Below, piece after piece: positions 1 to 5,732 of a DNA stretch of 6,236 bases. Positions within the stretch are counted from its first letter, which is position 1, and each line of letters opens with the position of its first letter. The stretch is from Pseudonocardia sp. GTDB lineage: Bacteria; Actinomycetota; Actinomycetes; Mycobacteriales; Pseudonocardiaceae. The position numbers and the translations under genes were made by a program. The notes below the pieces were generated by a model. That model worked only from the letters and a program-made list of their open reading frames with translations, was not told where the DNA came from and searched no databases. The stretch spans positions 1 to 6,236 of the forward strand of contig JAKDLE010000188.1 of the NCBI GenBank assembly GCA_030453005.1, in the 5' to 3' direction.

Positions 1-100
1 GGCCGCCGCGCACCGGCGCGGCCAGGAACGGGCCACCGCGCAGCTCGCCGGGCTCTCCGAGGACGTCGCCACGGTGGCCGGGACCCTGGGCCTCGAATGA
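1..100 (+). CDS. efeO: EfeO C-terminus (partial): iron-uptake imelysin-like lipoprotein/periplasmic component
   Basis: The open frame from base 2 to the TGA at 98-100 gives 32 residues ending in VAGTLGLE. The gene's 5' part lies outside the window. EfeO proteins (imelysin/M75 domain) often end in a helical segment closing with a GVLGL-like tail, and this tail resembles it. The stronger argument is context: the stop overlaps the start of a clear efeB by four bases (ATGA, 97-100), the usual efeO-efeB arrangement. EfeO is the extracytoplasmic component that passes iron to the EfeU permease. Too little sequence is present to check metal ligands, so the call rests mainly on its neighbour. Confidence 0.72.
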   Translation, partial: AAAHRRGQERATAQLAGLSEDVATVAGTLGLE

Positions 101-1317
101 GCGAGCTCTCGCGGCGGAGGTTCGTCGCGGCGGCGCTCGGCACCGGCGCCGCGGCGGGCCTCACCGGATGCACGGCCGCGACCGGCCAGGTGACGCACCG
201 CCCGCGGTTCGTGCCGTTCGCAGGCGACCACCAGGCGGGCATCACCGCGTTGCCGATCCCGGCGCAGGGCCTGCTGGCCGCGTTCTCCGTGCAGTCGGTC
301 GGCCGGGCGGGGCTCGCCTCGCTGTTCGCCGACCTCAGCGACGAGATCCGCGGGTTGATGGCAGGCACCCCACCGCCGGTGCGCGACCCGGCGTACCCGC
401 CCGTCGACTCCGGGATCCTCGGCGCGCAGCCCCCGCCCGACGACCTGTCGATCGTGGTGAGCGTCGGCGCCTCGCTGTTCGACGACCGGTTCGGGCTGGC
501 CGACCGCCGCCCCACCGAGCTGGTGACGATGCCGTTCCTCGCCAACGACCGCCTCGACCCGGATCGCTCGCACGGCGACCTGCTGATCAGCCTCCAAGCC
601 GGGCACATCGACACGCTGCAGTTCGCCCTGCGCCAGCTGATGCGCCGCACCCGCGAGCACCTGGTGCTCGCCTGGCTGGTCGAGGGCTACGGCCGCGGCG
701 CGGGGGCGGCGAGCGCGGCGGCCACCCCGCGCAACCTTCTCGGGTTCAAGGACGGCACGGCCAACCTCGACGCGGGCGACACCGCACTGATGGACCGGCA
801 CGTGTGGGTCGGGGCCGACTCCGGGGAGCCCCGGTGGGCCGTCGGCGGGTCCTACCAGGCGGTGCGCATCATCCGGATGTTCGTCGAGTTCTGGGACCGC
901 ACACAGCTCGTCGAGCAGGAGGCCATCATCGGTCGACACAAGATCACCGGCGCGCCCCTCGGCCGCCACGGCGAGTTCGACGACCCCGGCTACGCCGACG
1001 ATCCGCACGGCCTCCGGATCCCCCTGGCCGCGCACATCCGCCGGGCGAACCCCCGCACGCCGGAGACGGCCGAGAACCTGATCCTGCGGCGCGGCTTCTC
1101 CTTCACCCGCGGCTTCGACCGGGCCGGGCGGCTCGACCAGGGCCTCGCGTTCGTCAGCTACCAACACAGCCTGGCCAGCGGATTCCTCGCCGTGCAGGAA
1201 CGGATCTCCGGTGAGGCGCTCGAGGAGTACGTCCAGGGCCAGGGCGGCGGGTTCTTCTTCGCCCTGCCCGGCACGGTCGACGGGAGCCGGTTCCTCGGCG
1301 ACGAGCTGGTCGGCTGA
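97..1317 (+). CDS. efeB: EfeB, Tat-exported Dyp-type haem peroxidase / deferrochelatase
   Basis: 406 aa, close to the usual EfeB length of about 420. The N-terminus has a twin-arginine motif (SRRRFV, residues 5-10), an Ala/Gly-rich hydrophobic stretch and a lipobox-like LTGC with Cys25, so the protein is probably exported folded and may be lipid-anchored. The Dyp-peroxidase signature GFKDG is at 216-220 with catalytic Asp219. His313 in AAHIRRANPR is the expected proximal haem ligand and Arg331 in ILRRG the expected distal arginine. The Asp-His-Arg spacing (94 and 18 residues) agrees with what I recall for E. coli EfeB. The family is reported to act in EfeUOB ferrous iron uptake and as a peroxidase; iron removal from haem is debated. 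The ATG overlaps the efeO stop, implying translational coupling and transcription from an operon promoter outside the window. No disruption is visible. Confidence 0.95.
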   Translation: MSELSRRRFVAAALGTGAAAGLTGCTAATGQVTHRPRFVPFAGDHQAGITALPIPAQGLLAAFSVQSVGRAGLASLFADLSDEIRGLMAGTPPPVRDPAYPPVDSGILGAQPPPDDLSIVVSVGASLFDDRFGLADRRPTELVTMPFLANDRLDPDRSHGDLLISLQAGHIDTLQFALRQLMRRTREHLVLAWLVEGYGRGAGAASAAATPRNLLGFKDGTANLDAGDTALMDRHVWVGADSGEPRWAVGGSYQAVRIIRMFVEFWDRTQLVEQEAIIGRHKITGAPLGRHGEFDDPGYADDPHGLRIPLAAHIRRANPRTPETAENLILRRGFSFTRGFDRAGRLDQGLAFVSYQHSLASGFLAVQERISGEALEEYVQGQGGGFFFALPGTVDGSRFLGDELVG

Positions 1318-1320
1318 CGG

Positions 1321-1355
1321 TGACCGCGGGCGGCCGGCGGCGATGCGGCCGGTCA
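1321..1355. terminator. Candidate hairpin terminator between convergent genes
   Basis: The outer arms TGACC (1321-1325) and GGTCA (1351-1355) pair. After a six-base bulge on the 5' side, GGCCG pairs with CGGCC around a nine-base loop. The hairpin fills the 35-base gap between the efeB stop (1317) and the stop of the opposing transglycosylase gene (1353-1355), where it could serve both strands. There is no T-tract, which is common in actinobacteria. In DNA this GC-rich, such a stem can also arise by chance. Confidence 0.35.
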
Positions 1356-2138
1356 GGACGCGGACGGGACGGTCGACGCGGTGGCGTAGCGGTCGGTGGC
1401 GGCCCAGACCAGGCGGGCGTAGTCGCCGGAGTGGTTGTAGGTGAGCACGGCGTCCCACCAGCCCGGGCCGTCGGCGGTGTCGCGGTCGTCGGCGCAGACG
1501 TAGGCGGCGGCGCCCGCGGCGGCGTCGTCGATCTGGTGGGGGTCGCGCACGCCGTCGCCGTTGCCGTCGGCGCCGTAGCGCTCCCAGGTGGCGGGCAGGA
1601 ACTGCAGCGGGCCGACCGCGCGGTCGTACACCGGGTCGTCGTCGAGGCGGCCGTCGTCGGTGTCGAGGATCTCGCGGACGCCGTCGGAGCCGTCGAGTGG
1701 CACGCCGACGATCCGCGGTCGGGGCACCCCGTCCGCATCGAGCTCGGCGCGTCCGAGCTCGCCGTGGTGGGACTCGACGCGCGCGATCCCGGCGAGCGTG
1801 GCCCAGGACAGGCCGCAGTCGGGAGTGGCGGCGCGCTGCGCGAGCTCGGCAGCGCCGTAGGCGGCCAGTGCACGGGCGGGTATCCCCGTCCGGCCCGCGA
1901 CGTCGGCGGCCCACGCCTCCAGGTCGGTGTCCGCGCCGAGCGGGGCGGCCTGGGTCGCCGGGGCGCCGCGCTCGACGTCGGCGCCGACGAGGGCGTCGCC
2001 GCGCGTCCCCCGCTCGCCGATCGTCGACGACACGGCGACCAGTACGGCGACCAGCAGGCCCAGCACGGCCAGCCCGACCAGTGGCCCGACCGCGCTCGAC
2101 CGGCGGGGCGGAGGTGCGGGGAAGCGGGGTGAGGTCAC
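1353..2138 (-). CDS. Membrane-anchored lytic transglycosylase (SLT_2/MltB-like)
   Basis: 261 aa with a GTG start at 2138. Residues 17-38 form one hydrophobic segment after a basic, Pro-rich N-terminus and there is no lipobox Cys, so it is probably anchored by an uncleaved N-terminal helix with the domain outside. The catalytic Glu is expected at Glu122 in IARVESHHGE. The family's downstream motifs follow: GPLQFLPATW (176-185), an EF-hand-like loop DGNGDG at 191-196 with Asp199 and Asp204, and TYNHS (233-237). Cys108 and Cys215 could form a disulfide. Such enzymes cleave the MurNAc-GlcNAc bond of peptidoglycan, giving 1,6-anhydro ends. The mycobacterial counterpart by position is LpqU (Rv1022), a lipoprotein; this one lacks that lipidation site. 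It lies 44 bases after mazG on the same strand and may have its own promoter. Confidence 0.9.
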   Translation of the reverse strand: MTSPRFPAPPPRRSSAVGPLVGLAVLGLLVAVLVAVSSTIGERGTRGDALVGADVERGAPATQAAPLGADTDLEAWAADVAGRTGIPARALAAYGAAELAQRAATPDCGLSWATLAGIARVESHHGELGRAELDADGVPRPRIVGVPLDGSDGVREILDTDDGRLDDDPVYDRAVGPLQFLPATWERYGADGNGDGVRDPHQIDDAAAGAAAYVCADDRDTADGPGWWDAVLTYNHSGDYARLVWAATDRYATASTVPSAS

Positions 2139-2145
2139 CGCATCC

Positions 2146-2151
2146 AGGCTA
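2146..2151 (-). promoter_or_regulatory. Candidate -10 box (TAGCCT) for a leaderless transglycosylase transcript
   Basis: On the minus strand, TAGCCT fits the actinobacterial TANNNT -10 pattern. Only seven bases separate its last T from the GTG start at 2138, so transcription would begin at or one base before the start codon and give a leaderless mRNA. No convincing Shine-Dalgarno sequence precedes this GTG, which fits. No good -35 box is seen. A six-base match is weak evidence alone. Confidence 0.35.
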
Positions 2152-2182
2152 ACCGCGCGTCACGGAGAGACTCTCAGGCGCA

Positions 2183-3133
2183 CTACCGGGGCCAGAACTC
2201 CTGCCAGGTCGCGGCGTCGAGCGCGTGGGGGTCGTGCCCGGCGTCGCGGGCGGCGGTCTCGGCGGCGCGCACGTCGGCGGCGAAGCGGAGGGCGGCGGTG
2301 CGCAGCTCCGCCTCCGGGTCGACGCCCGCGAGCTTGGCGCGCGCGGCGAGGGCGAACAGCTGCTCGCCCACCCCGCATCCGGCGGGGAGCAGCTCGACGG
2401 GCAGGCCGGCGCGGGCCGTGCGGCCGGTGAGCTTCGCGGCCAGCGCCACCGCGGGCTGTGCGGCGGCGACACCGTCAACGCTCGACTCCCGCTGCTTCTC
2501 GGCGCGCTTGAGCTCCTCCCAGCGGTGCTCCTGGCGTTCGGCGGTGTCCACCGTCTCGGCTGTGTCCATCCCTGATGGCGCGAACACGTGCGGGTGCCGT
2601 CCCACGAGCTTCGCGACGAGATCGCCCGCCACGTCGTCGACGTCGAAGGGTGCCTCGCCCTCGGCCGCGACGCGGGCGTGGAACAGCACCTGCAGCAGGA
2701 CGTCGCCGAGCTCCTCGCGGATCGCGGGGCGGTCGTCGTCCTCGACGGCCTGGTAGAGCTCGTAGCACTCCTCAACCAGGTACTGCAGCAGCGAGGCGTG
2801 GGTCTGCTCGGCGTCCCACGGGCAGCCGCCGGGCGAGCGCAGGCGGTCCATCACGGCGACGGCGTCGAGGAGGGCGGCCCCGGAGGTGACGATCACCTCC
2901 GCGCGCGGCACCTGCGGGTCGTACGCGGTGGTGAACAGCACCTGGCGGCGGTCCGGGGTGTCGGTGGACCACTCCCCCCGGCGCGTCGCCCCGAGCTCGA
3001 CGAGCAGCTCGTCGGACACGGTGTGGTCGGCGTAGACGTGCTCCGCGTCGCGGAGTGCGGGCAGCGCCGCGGCCGGGAGCACCGCGTCCGCGTGCCGAGG
3101 CAGGACGACGACCGTCCACGAAGGGGCGCTCAC
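2183..3133 (-). CDS. mazG: MazG family nucleoside triphosphate pyrophosphohydrolase
   Basis: 316 aa. MazG hydrolyses (d)NTPs to the monophosphate and pyrophosphate, acting as a cytosolic house-cleaning enzyme for non-canonical or oxidised nucleotides. The MazG domain starts at GGCPWDAEQTH (102-112). The metal-binding acidic residues are EECYE (Glu121, Glu122, Glu125) and ELGD (Glu141, Asp144), followed by FHA (151-153) and the GRHPHVF motif (178-184). Residues 1-90 are an additional N-terminal region as in mycobacterial MazG (Rv1021, about 325 aa). Only one MazG domain is seen; the C-terminal 100 residues are Ala-rich and helical. The same frame stays open upstream to 3370, but the GTG at 3133 is preferred: it overlaps the upstream gene's stop (GTGA, 3130-3133), and residues encoded further upstream look like shadow translation of that gene. 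Coupling to the upstream lipoprotein gene is likely. Confidence 0.93.
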   Translation of the reverse strand: MSAPSWTVVVLPRHADAVLPAAALPALRDAEHVYADHTVSDELLVELGATRRGEWSTDTPDRRQVLFTTAYDPQVPRAEVIVTSGAALLDAVAVMDRLRSPGGCPWDAEQTHASLLQYLVEECYELYQAVEDDDRPAIREELGDVLLQVLFHARVAAEGEAPFDVDDVAGDLVAKLVGRHPHVFAPSGMDTAETVDTAERQEHRWEELKRAEKQRESSVDGVAAAQPAVALAAKLTGRTARAGLPVELLPAGCGVGEQLFALAARAKLAGVDPEAELRTAALRFAADVRAAETAARDAGHDPHALDAATWQEFWPR

Positions 3134-4056
3134 TCGAGTGCGGGCGGTGAGACGATCACGCCCGCGGTCTCCTCGGCGCCGACCACCCCGAGCTGGATCG
3201 GGTCCCACACACCGTAGCGCGGGTTGACCTGTACCCCCAGCTCGGCGGCCAGGGGCTGCAGCAGCCGGTAGCCGATGAGCTGGAGATCGGCCTGGCTGAA
3301 CCGGTCGACGGCGGACGGGCCCGTCGGCGGGAGGTCGTTGGTGCGCTCGAGGATGCGGACGACCGTCCACGGCGCACCGTCCTGGGCGGGTTGCAGCACG
3401 ACCACCGAGCCCGCGGGCGTGCCGAACGCGAACGATGTGGCGAGCGCGGGGTTCTCCGCGGCACGGATCTGAGCGGCCTGGCCCTCCGGCGGGGCGTCGG
3501 CGAACACGGCGTCGGCCGCCGGGCCCCCCGCGGCCGCGATTTGAGCGGCGGCGAGCGCCTCCTCCTCGGTCGGGAAGCCGGTGAACTGCAGCGTGACGCC
3601 GAGCCGGTCGACGTACTTGGCGCCCAGCGCGGCGGCGGCGAGGTCGTCGCGGATGCGCTCGCGCTGCACCTCGGGGGTGTAGAGCGACACCTGGTCGAGC
3701 TCCTCGGCGGTGCCGATGCCGGCGAGCGCGGCGTCGACCTCCGCGTCGCTGATGGTGATGCCCTCCTCGGCGATGCGCCGGTCGAGCAGGTTCGACAGGA
3801 TCGCCGCGGTGACGACCTCACGGGCCACCTGCTGCGGCCCGTAGTCCCCGCCTGCACCCTGGTTGCGCCCGGCCACGGCCTGCGCCTTCTCCGGGCTGAG
3901 CGCCGTCGTGATCTGCTCCTGCACCTGGGCGAGCGGGATCGCGTCGGAACCGATGATCACCGCCGACCCGACCTGGCTCGGGCCTGCCCCGCACCCGCTG
4001 ACCACTGCGCCGAGGACCGCCACGGCCGCCACGACACGTCCCACCTGCCTGCGCAC
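3130..4056 (-). CDS. SurA N-terminal-domain lipoprotein (extracytoplasmic chaperone-like)
   Basis: 308 aa from the GTG at 4056. A short basic start (MRRQVGR), a hydrophobic core and the lipobox VSGC put the lipidated Cys at residue 22, so the mature protein is attached to the outer face of the membrane. Residues about 30-155 resemble the SurA N-terminal chaperone helices. The region around residues 160-240 keeps hints of a parvulin fold (FAFGTPAGSV, then WTVVRILERT) but looks degenerate, so I do not claim prolyl isomerase activity. The motif VNPRYGVWDP near the C-terminus is typical of actinobacterial members as I recall. Start choice: GTG at 4056 has GAGGG eight bases upstream and gives a compact signal peptide. 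GTG at 4089, with GGGAGG nine bases upstream, would add 11 residues (MPPPPRERVTP) and is a real alternative; GTG at 4065 has no spaced ribosome site. It is the first gene of the chaperone-mazG pair. Confidence 0.85.
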   Translation of the reverse strand: MRRQVGRVVAAVAVLGAVVSGCGAGPSQVGSAVIIGSDAIPLAQVQEQITTALSPEKAQAVAGRNQGAGGDYGPQQVAREVVTAAILSNLLDRRIAEEGITISDAEVDAALAGIGTAEELDQVSLYTPEVQRERIRDDLAAAALGAKYVDRLGVTLQFTGFPTEEEALAAAQIAAAGGPAADAVFADAPPEGQAAQIRAAENPALATSFAFGTPAGSVVVLQPAQDGAPWTVVRILERTNDLPPTGPSAVDRFSQADLQLIGYRLLQPLAAELGVQVNPRYGVWDPIQLGVVGAEETAGVIVSPPALE

Positions 4057-4061
4057 GGGCG

Positions 4062-4286
4062 TCACCCTCTCACGGGGCGGTGGTGGCACCCCGCCCCGCC
4101 TCCCGCCACCGGTCGTGCCTGATCGGCAAACTCGCCGCGCCGATCGGCAAACTCGCGCGGTTCAGGGGGTACCGCCCGGGCTGCCGCCTTGTGCAGGGCC
4201 TTCGGATAGAGCCGCTTCAGGCGCATCTGGCCAGAGTCGGGCAGGTGGACGTGACCGACGCGGATACCGTTGCCCGCCACCGCCAC
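4062..4286 (-). CDS. Possible small hypothetical protein or gene fragment
   Basis: A 74-residue frame from GTG 4286 to TGA 4062-4064. The same frame stays open further upstream to a TGA near 4337-4339. I do not recognise the product. Its first 45 residues (for example GHVHLPDSGQMRLKRLYPKA) have a natural-looking amino-acid mix, and codons ending mostly in G or C, as real genes here do. After about residue 45 it becomes low-complexity, crossing the 15-bp direct repeats as a seven-residue near-repeat (EFADRRG, EFADQAR). The TGA overlaps the GTG at 4065 that could start the chaperone gene. It may be a remnant whose original C-terminus was lost near 4160, a short real gene, or chance. No clear ribosome binding site precedes 4286. 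Confidence 0.22.
   Translation of the reverse strand: MAVAGNGIRVGHVHLPDSGQMRLKRLYPKALHKAAARAVPPEPREFADRRGEFADQARPVAGGGAGCHHRPVRG
4121..4156. repeat. Two perfect 15-bp direct repeats, 21-bp period
   Basis: GATCGGCAAACTCGC occurs at 4121-4135 and again at 4142-4156, separated by CGCGCC. The second copy overlaps a 10-bp palindrome, GCCGATCGGC (4139-4148). On the minus strand the unit reads GCGAGTTTGCCGATC and lies 30-70 bases upstream of the possible chaperone starts, a natural place for regulator sites. A 21-bp spacing is two helical turns, so both copies face the same side of the DNA. The unit could instead be a small dispersed intergenic repeat. Both copies are exact in the given sequence; the role is unknown. 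Confidence 0.7.
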
Positions 4287-4443
4287 TTCGGCGACCGCGA
4301 GCAGGTCGGCGTCCTGCGCACGGTGCGTAGCCTCTCACGCTCCACCGGGCCCGCCGTCGGCGGTCGCGGCTCGGATCCGGGCGGCGCCGGTGAGTTTCTC
4401 GGCCGCCCGGGTGGGCACCCGCTACCTGAACCGCACCCGTGAC
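4157..4443. other. Divergent intergenic spacer
   Basis: This stretch separates the minus-strand chaperone gene from the plus-strand dehydrogenase gene. No confident gene is seen. It holds most of the weak minus-strand frame (4062-4286), a TAGCCT on the plus strand at 4328-4333 that fits the TANNNT -10 pattern but has no recognisable -35, and CACCCG half-sites at its right end. Promoters for both divergent units presumably lie in this spacer, but I cannot place them with confidence. Confidence 0.5.
4408..4439 (+). promoter_or_regulatory. Candidate operator: three CACCCG half-sites
   Basis: CGGGTG (4408-4413), a GG spacer and CACCCG (4416-4421) form a perfect 6-bp-arm inverted repeat. A further copy of GCACCCG follows at 4433-4439 after 11 bases (first copy 4415-4421). 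The cluster ends five bases before the dehydrogenase ribosome binding site, a position where a repressor could block transcription or initiation. The arms are short and GC-only, so chance is possible. No regulator gene is present in the window to pair with it. Confidence 0.28.
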
Positions 4444-4450
4444 GAGGAGG
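4444..4450 (+). promoter_or_regulatory. Ribosome binding site of the dehydrogenase gene
   Basis: GAGGAGG lies five bases upstream of the ATG at 4456. This near-perfect Shine-Dalgarno sequence fixes the start, although the frame is open further upstream. Its preservation suggests that the gene was well expressed before it was interrupted, or that the interruption is recent or artefactual. Confidence 0.8.
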
Positions 4451-4455
4451 TCAGG

Positions 4456-5578
4456 ATGAAGGCTGTCGTCTACCAGGAGCCTTACAAGGTCGAGGTACAG
4501 GACGTGCCCGATGCGCGGATCGAGGAACCCACCGACGTCCTGATCCGCATCACCACCACCGCCATCTGCGGCTCCGACCTGCACATGTACGAGGGTCGCA
4601 CCGACGCGGAGTCCGGTCTGATCTTCGGGCACGAGAACATGGGCATCGTCGAGGAGGTGGGCAGCGGTGTCGCCAGCGTCAAGGCCGGCGACCGCGTGGT
4701 ACTGCCGTTCAACATCGCGTGCGGCTTCTGCAAGAACTGCCTCGCAGGCAACACCGGGTTCTGCCTGACGGTGAACCCCGGGTTCGCAGGCGGTGCCTAC
4801 GGCTACGTCTCGATGGGTCCGTACCGCGGCGGGCAGGCCGAGTACCTGCGGGTGCCGTTCGCCGACTTCAACTGCCTGAAGCTGCCCCCGGGCACCGAAC
4901 ACGAGAACGACTTCGCGATGCTCGCCGACATCTTCCCCACCGGCTACCACGCCGCCGAGATGGCGAAGGTCAGCCCCGGTGAGACCGTTGCGGATGGCGG
5001 CGTACTCCTCGATCCTGCGCGGCGCGTCGAAGGTGTTCGTCGTGGACAAGGTGCCGGGCCGCCTCAAGCTCGCCGAGGACATCGGCGCGATCCCGATCGA
5101 CTTCAGCGCCTCCGACCCCGTCGCCCAGATCACGGACGCCACCGACGGCGACGGCACCGACAAGGGCATCGACGCGGTCGGCTACCAGGCGACGGTCGCC
5201 GAGGGCGAGGAGCAGCCGGCGATCGTGATGAACCAGCTGATCGAGACCGTCCGGTTCACCGGGATGCTCGGGACCGTCGGGCTCTACCTGCCGTCGGACC
5301 CGGGCGCGCCGAGCCCCGAGGCGGCCGAGGGCAAGCTGCTCGTCGACCTCGGGACCTTCTTCATGAAGGGCCTGCGGATGGGTACCGGCCAGGCCAACGT
5401 CAAGGCCTACAACCGGCAGCTGCGCGACCTCATCATCACCGGGCGCGCGACGCCGAGCTTCGTGGTCTCCAAGGAGCTGCCGCTCGACCAGGCCTCCGAC
5501 GCCTACGCGCGCTTCGACAAGCGTGAGGAGGGCTACAGCAAGGTCGTACTGCGTCCGCACGAGCTGACGAGCGCCTGA
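4456..5578 (+). pseudogene. Zn-dependent dehydrogenase, glutathione-independent formaldehyde dehydrogenase family, frameshifted
   Basis: Two frames together encode almost a full medium-chain zinc dehydrogenase. Frame one (4456-4992, 179 residues) carries the catalytic zinc ligands Cys38 (AICGSD), His59 (FGHEN) and probably Asp158 (ADIFPTGYH), and structural-zinc cysteines 89, 92, 95 and 103. It ends at SPGETVA. The next recognisable residues, MAAYSSILRGASKVFVVDK, begin at 4994 one frame over and run to the TGA at 5576-5578. The family normally has about nine residues here, roughly VFGAGPVGL, the NAD-binding glycine motif, so about 26 nt appear deleted. Reading on in frame one yields unrelated Arg-rich sequence to 5526. 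The intact enzyme would oxidise formaldehyde or other aldehydes/alcohols with NAD in the cytosol. As written, neither part can form a complete coenzyme site. Both sides otherwise look well conserved, so the lesion is either recent or a sequencing/assembly error in GC-rich DNA. Confidence 0.88.
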
Positions 5579-5607
5579 GGCCGTCGACTCCCCGGCGGGT
5601 GTCTCCA

Positions 5608-5709
5608 CGTTCCTGCTGGTGGGTCTACATCCTCGGCCCCGTGCTCGGTGCGGTGGCCGGCGCAGCCTTCTACCGGTTCGTGCTCTCGCACGGACCGCTC
5701 CCGAGTGAA
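5608..5709 (+). pseudogene. Remnant of an aquaporin/glycerol-facilitator (MIP) C-terminus
   Basis: The frame reads WWVYILGPVLGAVAG then AAFYRFVL (5617-5685), which resembles the last transmembrane helix of MIP channels, where W-V-Y-x-x-G-P-x-x-G-A is characteristic. The five earlier helices and both NPA loops are absent: only about 40 bases separate this helix from the dehydrogenase stop. No start with a ribosome site precedes it (a GTG at 5599 has none), and the frame has no stop before running into the next gene; a TGA at 5706-5708 is in another frame. It therefore looks like the tail left after a large deletion of a channel gene that once sat between the dehydrogenase and the HbpS-like gene. 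The alternative is a small one-helix membrane peptide, which I consider less likely. The identification rests on a short match from memory. Confidence 0.55.
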
Positions 5710-5717
5710 CGACGACG

Positions 5718-5723
5718 AAAGGA
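5718..5723 (+). promoter_or_regulatory. Ribosome binding site of the HbpS-like gene
   Basis: AAAGGA, within AAAGGAAG, lies nine bases upstream of the ATG at 5733 and supports that start. It sits just past the channel remnant, so the last gene keeps its own translation signal even if the upstream reading frames are broken. Confidence 0.7.
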
Positions 5724-5732
5724 AGAACGATC

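Noticed and set aside
1154..1873. Minus-strand open frame spanning the ends of efeB and the transglycosylase
   Set aside because: Thr/Pro/Ala-rich low-complexity translation that overlaps two real genes in other frames.
1320..2132. Plus-strand open frame of 270 codons opposite the transglycosylase
   Set aside because: Val/Gly/Arg-rich translation without family features. The minus strand shows clear transglycosylase motifs.
2164..2177. A terminator hairpin between mazG and the transglycosylase (GAGA-GAC-TCTC)
   Set aside because: The stem is only four base pairs with no tail, too weak to support.
3134..3370. An N-terminal extension of the MazG frame upstream to 3370
   Set aside because: It lies wholly within the chaperone gene in another frame and is Arg/Pro-rich shadow sequence. 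The GTG at 3133 overlapping the upstream stop is the natural start.
4121..4156. A CRISPR array
   Set aside because: Only two 15-bp units with a 6-bp gap; repeat and spacer sizes are wrong and there are no cas genes.
4981..5000. Programmed ribosomal frameshifting in the dehydrogenase
   Set aside because: No slippery heptamer is seen, and a frame change would not restore the missing glycine-motif residues. A deletion explains both.
4162..5169. Long minus-strand open frame of 335 codons opposite the dehydrogenase
   Set aside because: It is antisense shadow caused by high GC; the plus strand encodes a recognisable enzyme over the same bases.
4456..5526. Continuous plus-strand frame through the dehydrogenase to 5526 as a real longer protein
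   Set aside because: After residue 179 it becomes Arg-rich unrelated sequence while the family's true continuation is in the next frame. It is read-through after a frameshift.
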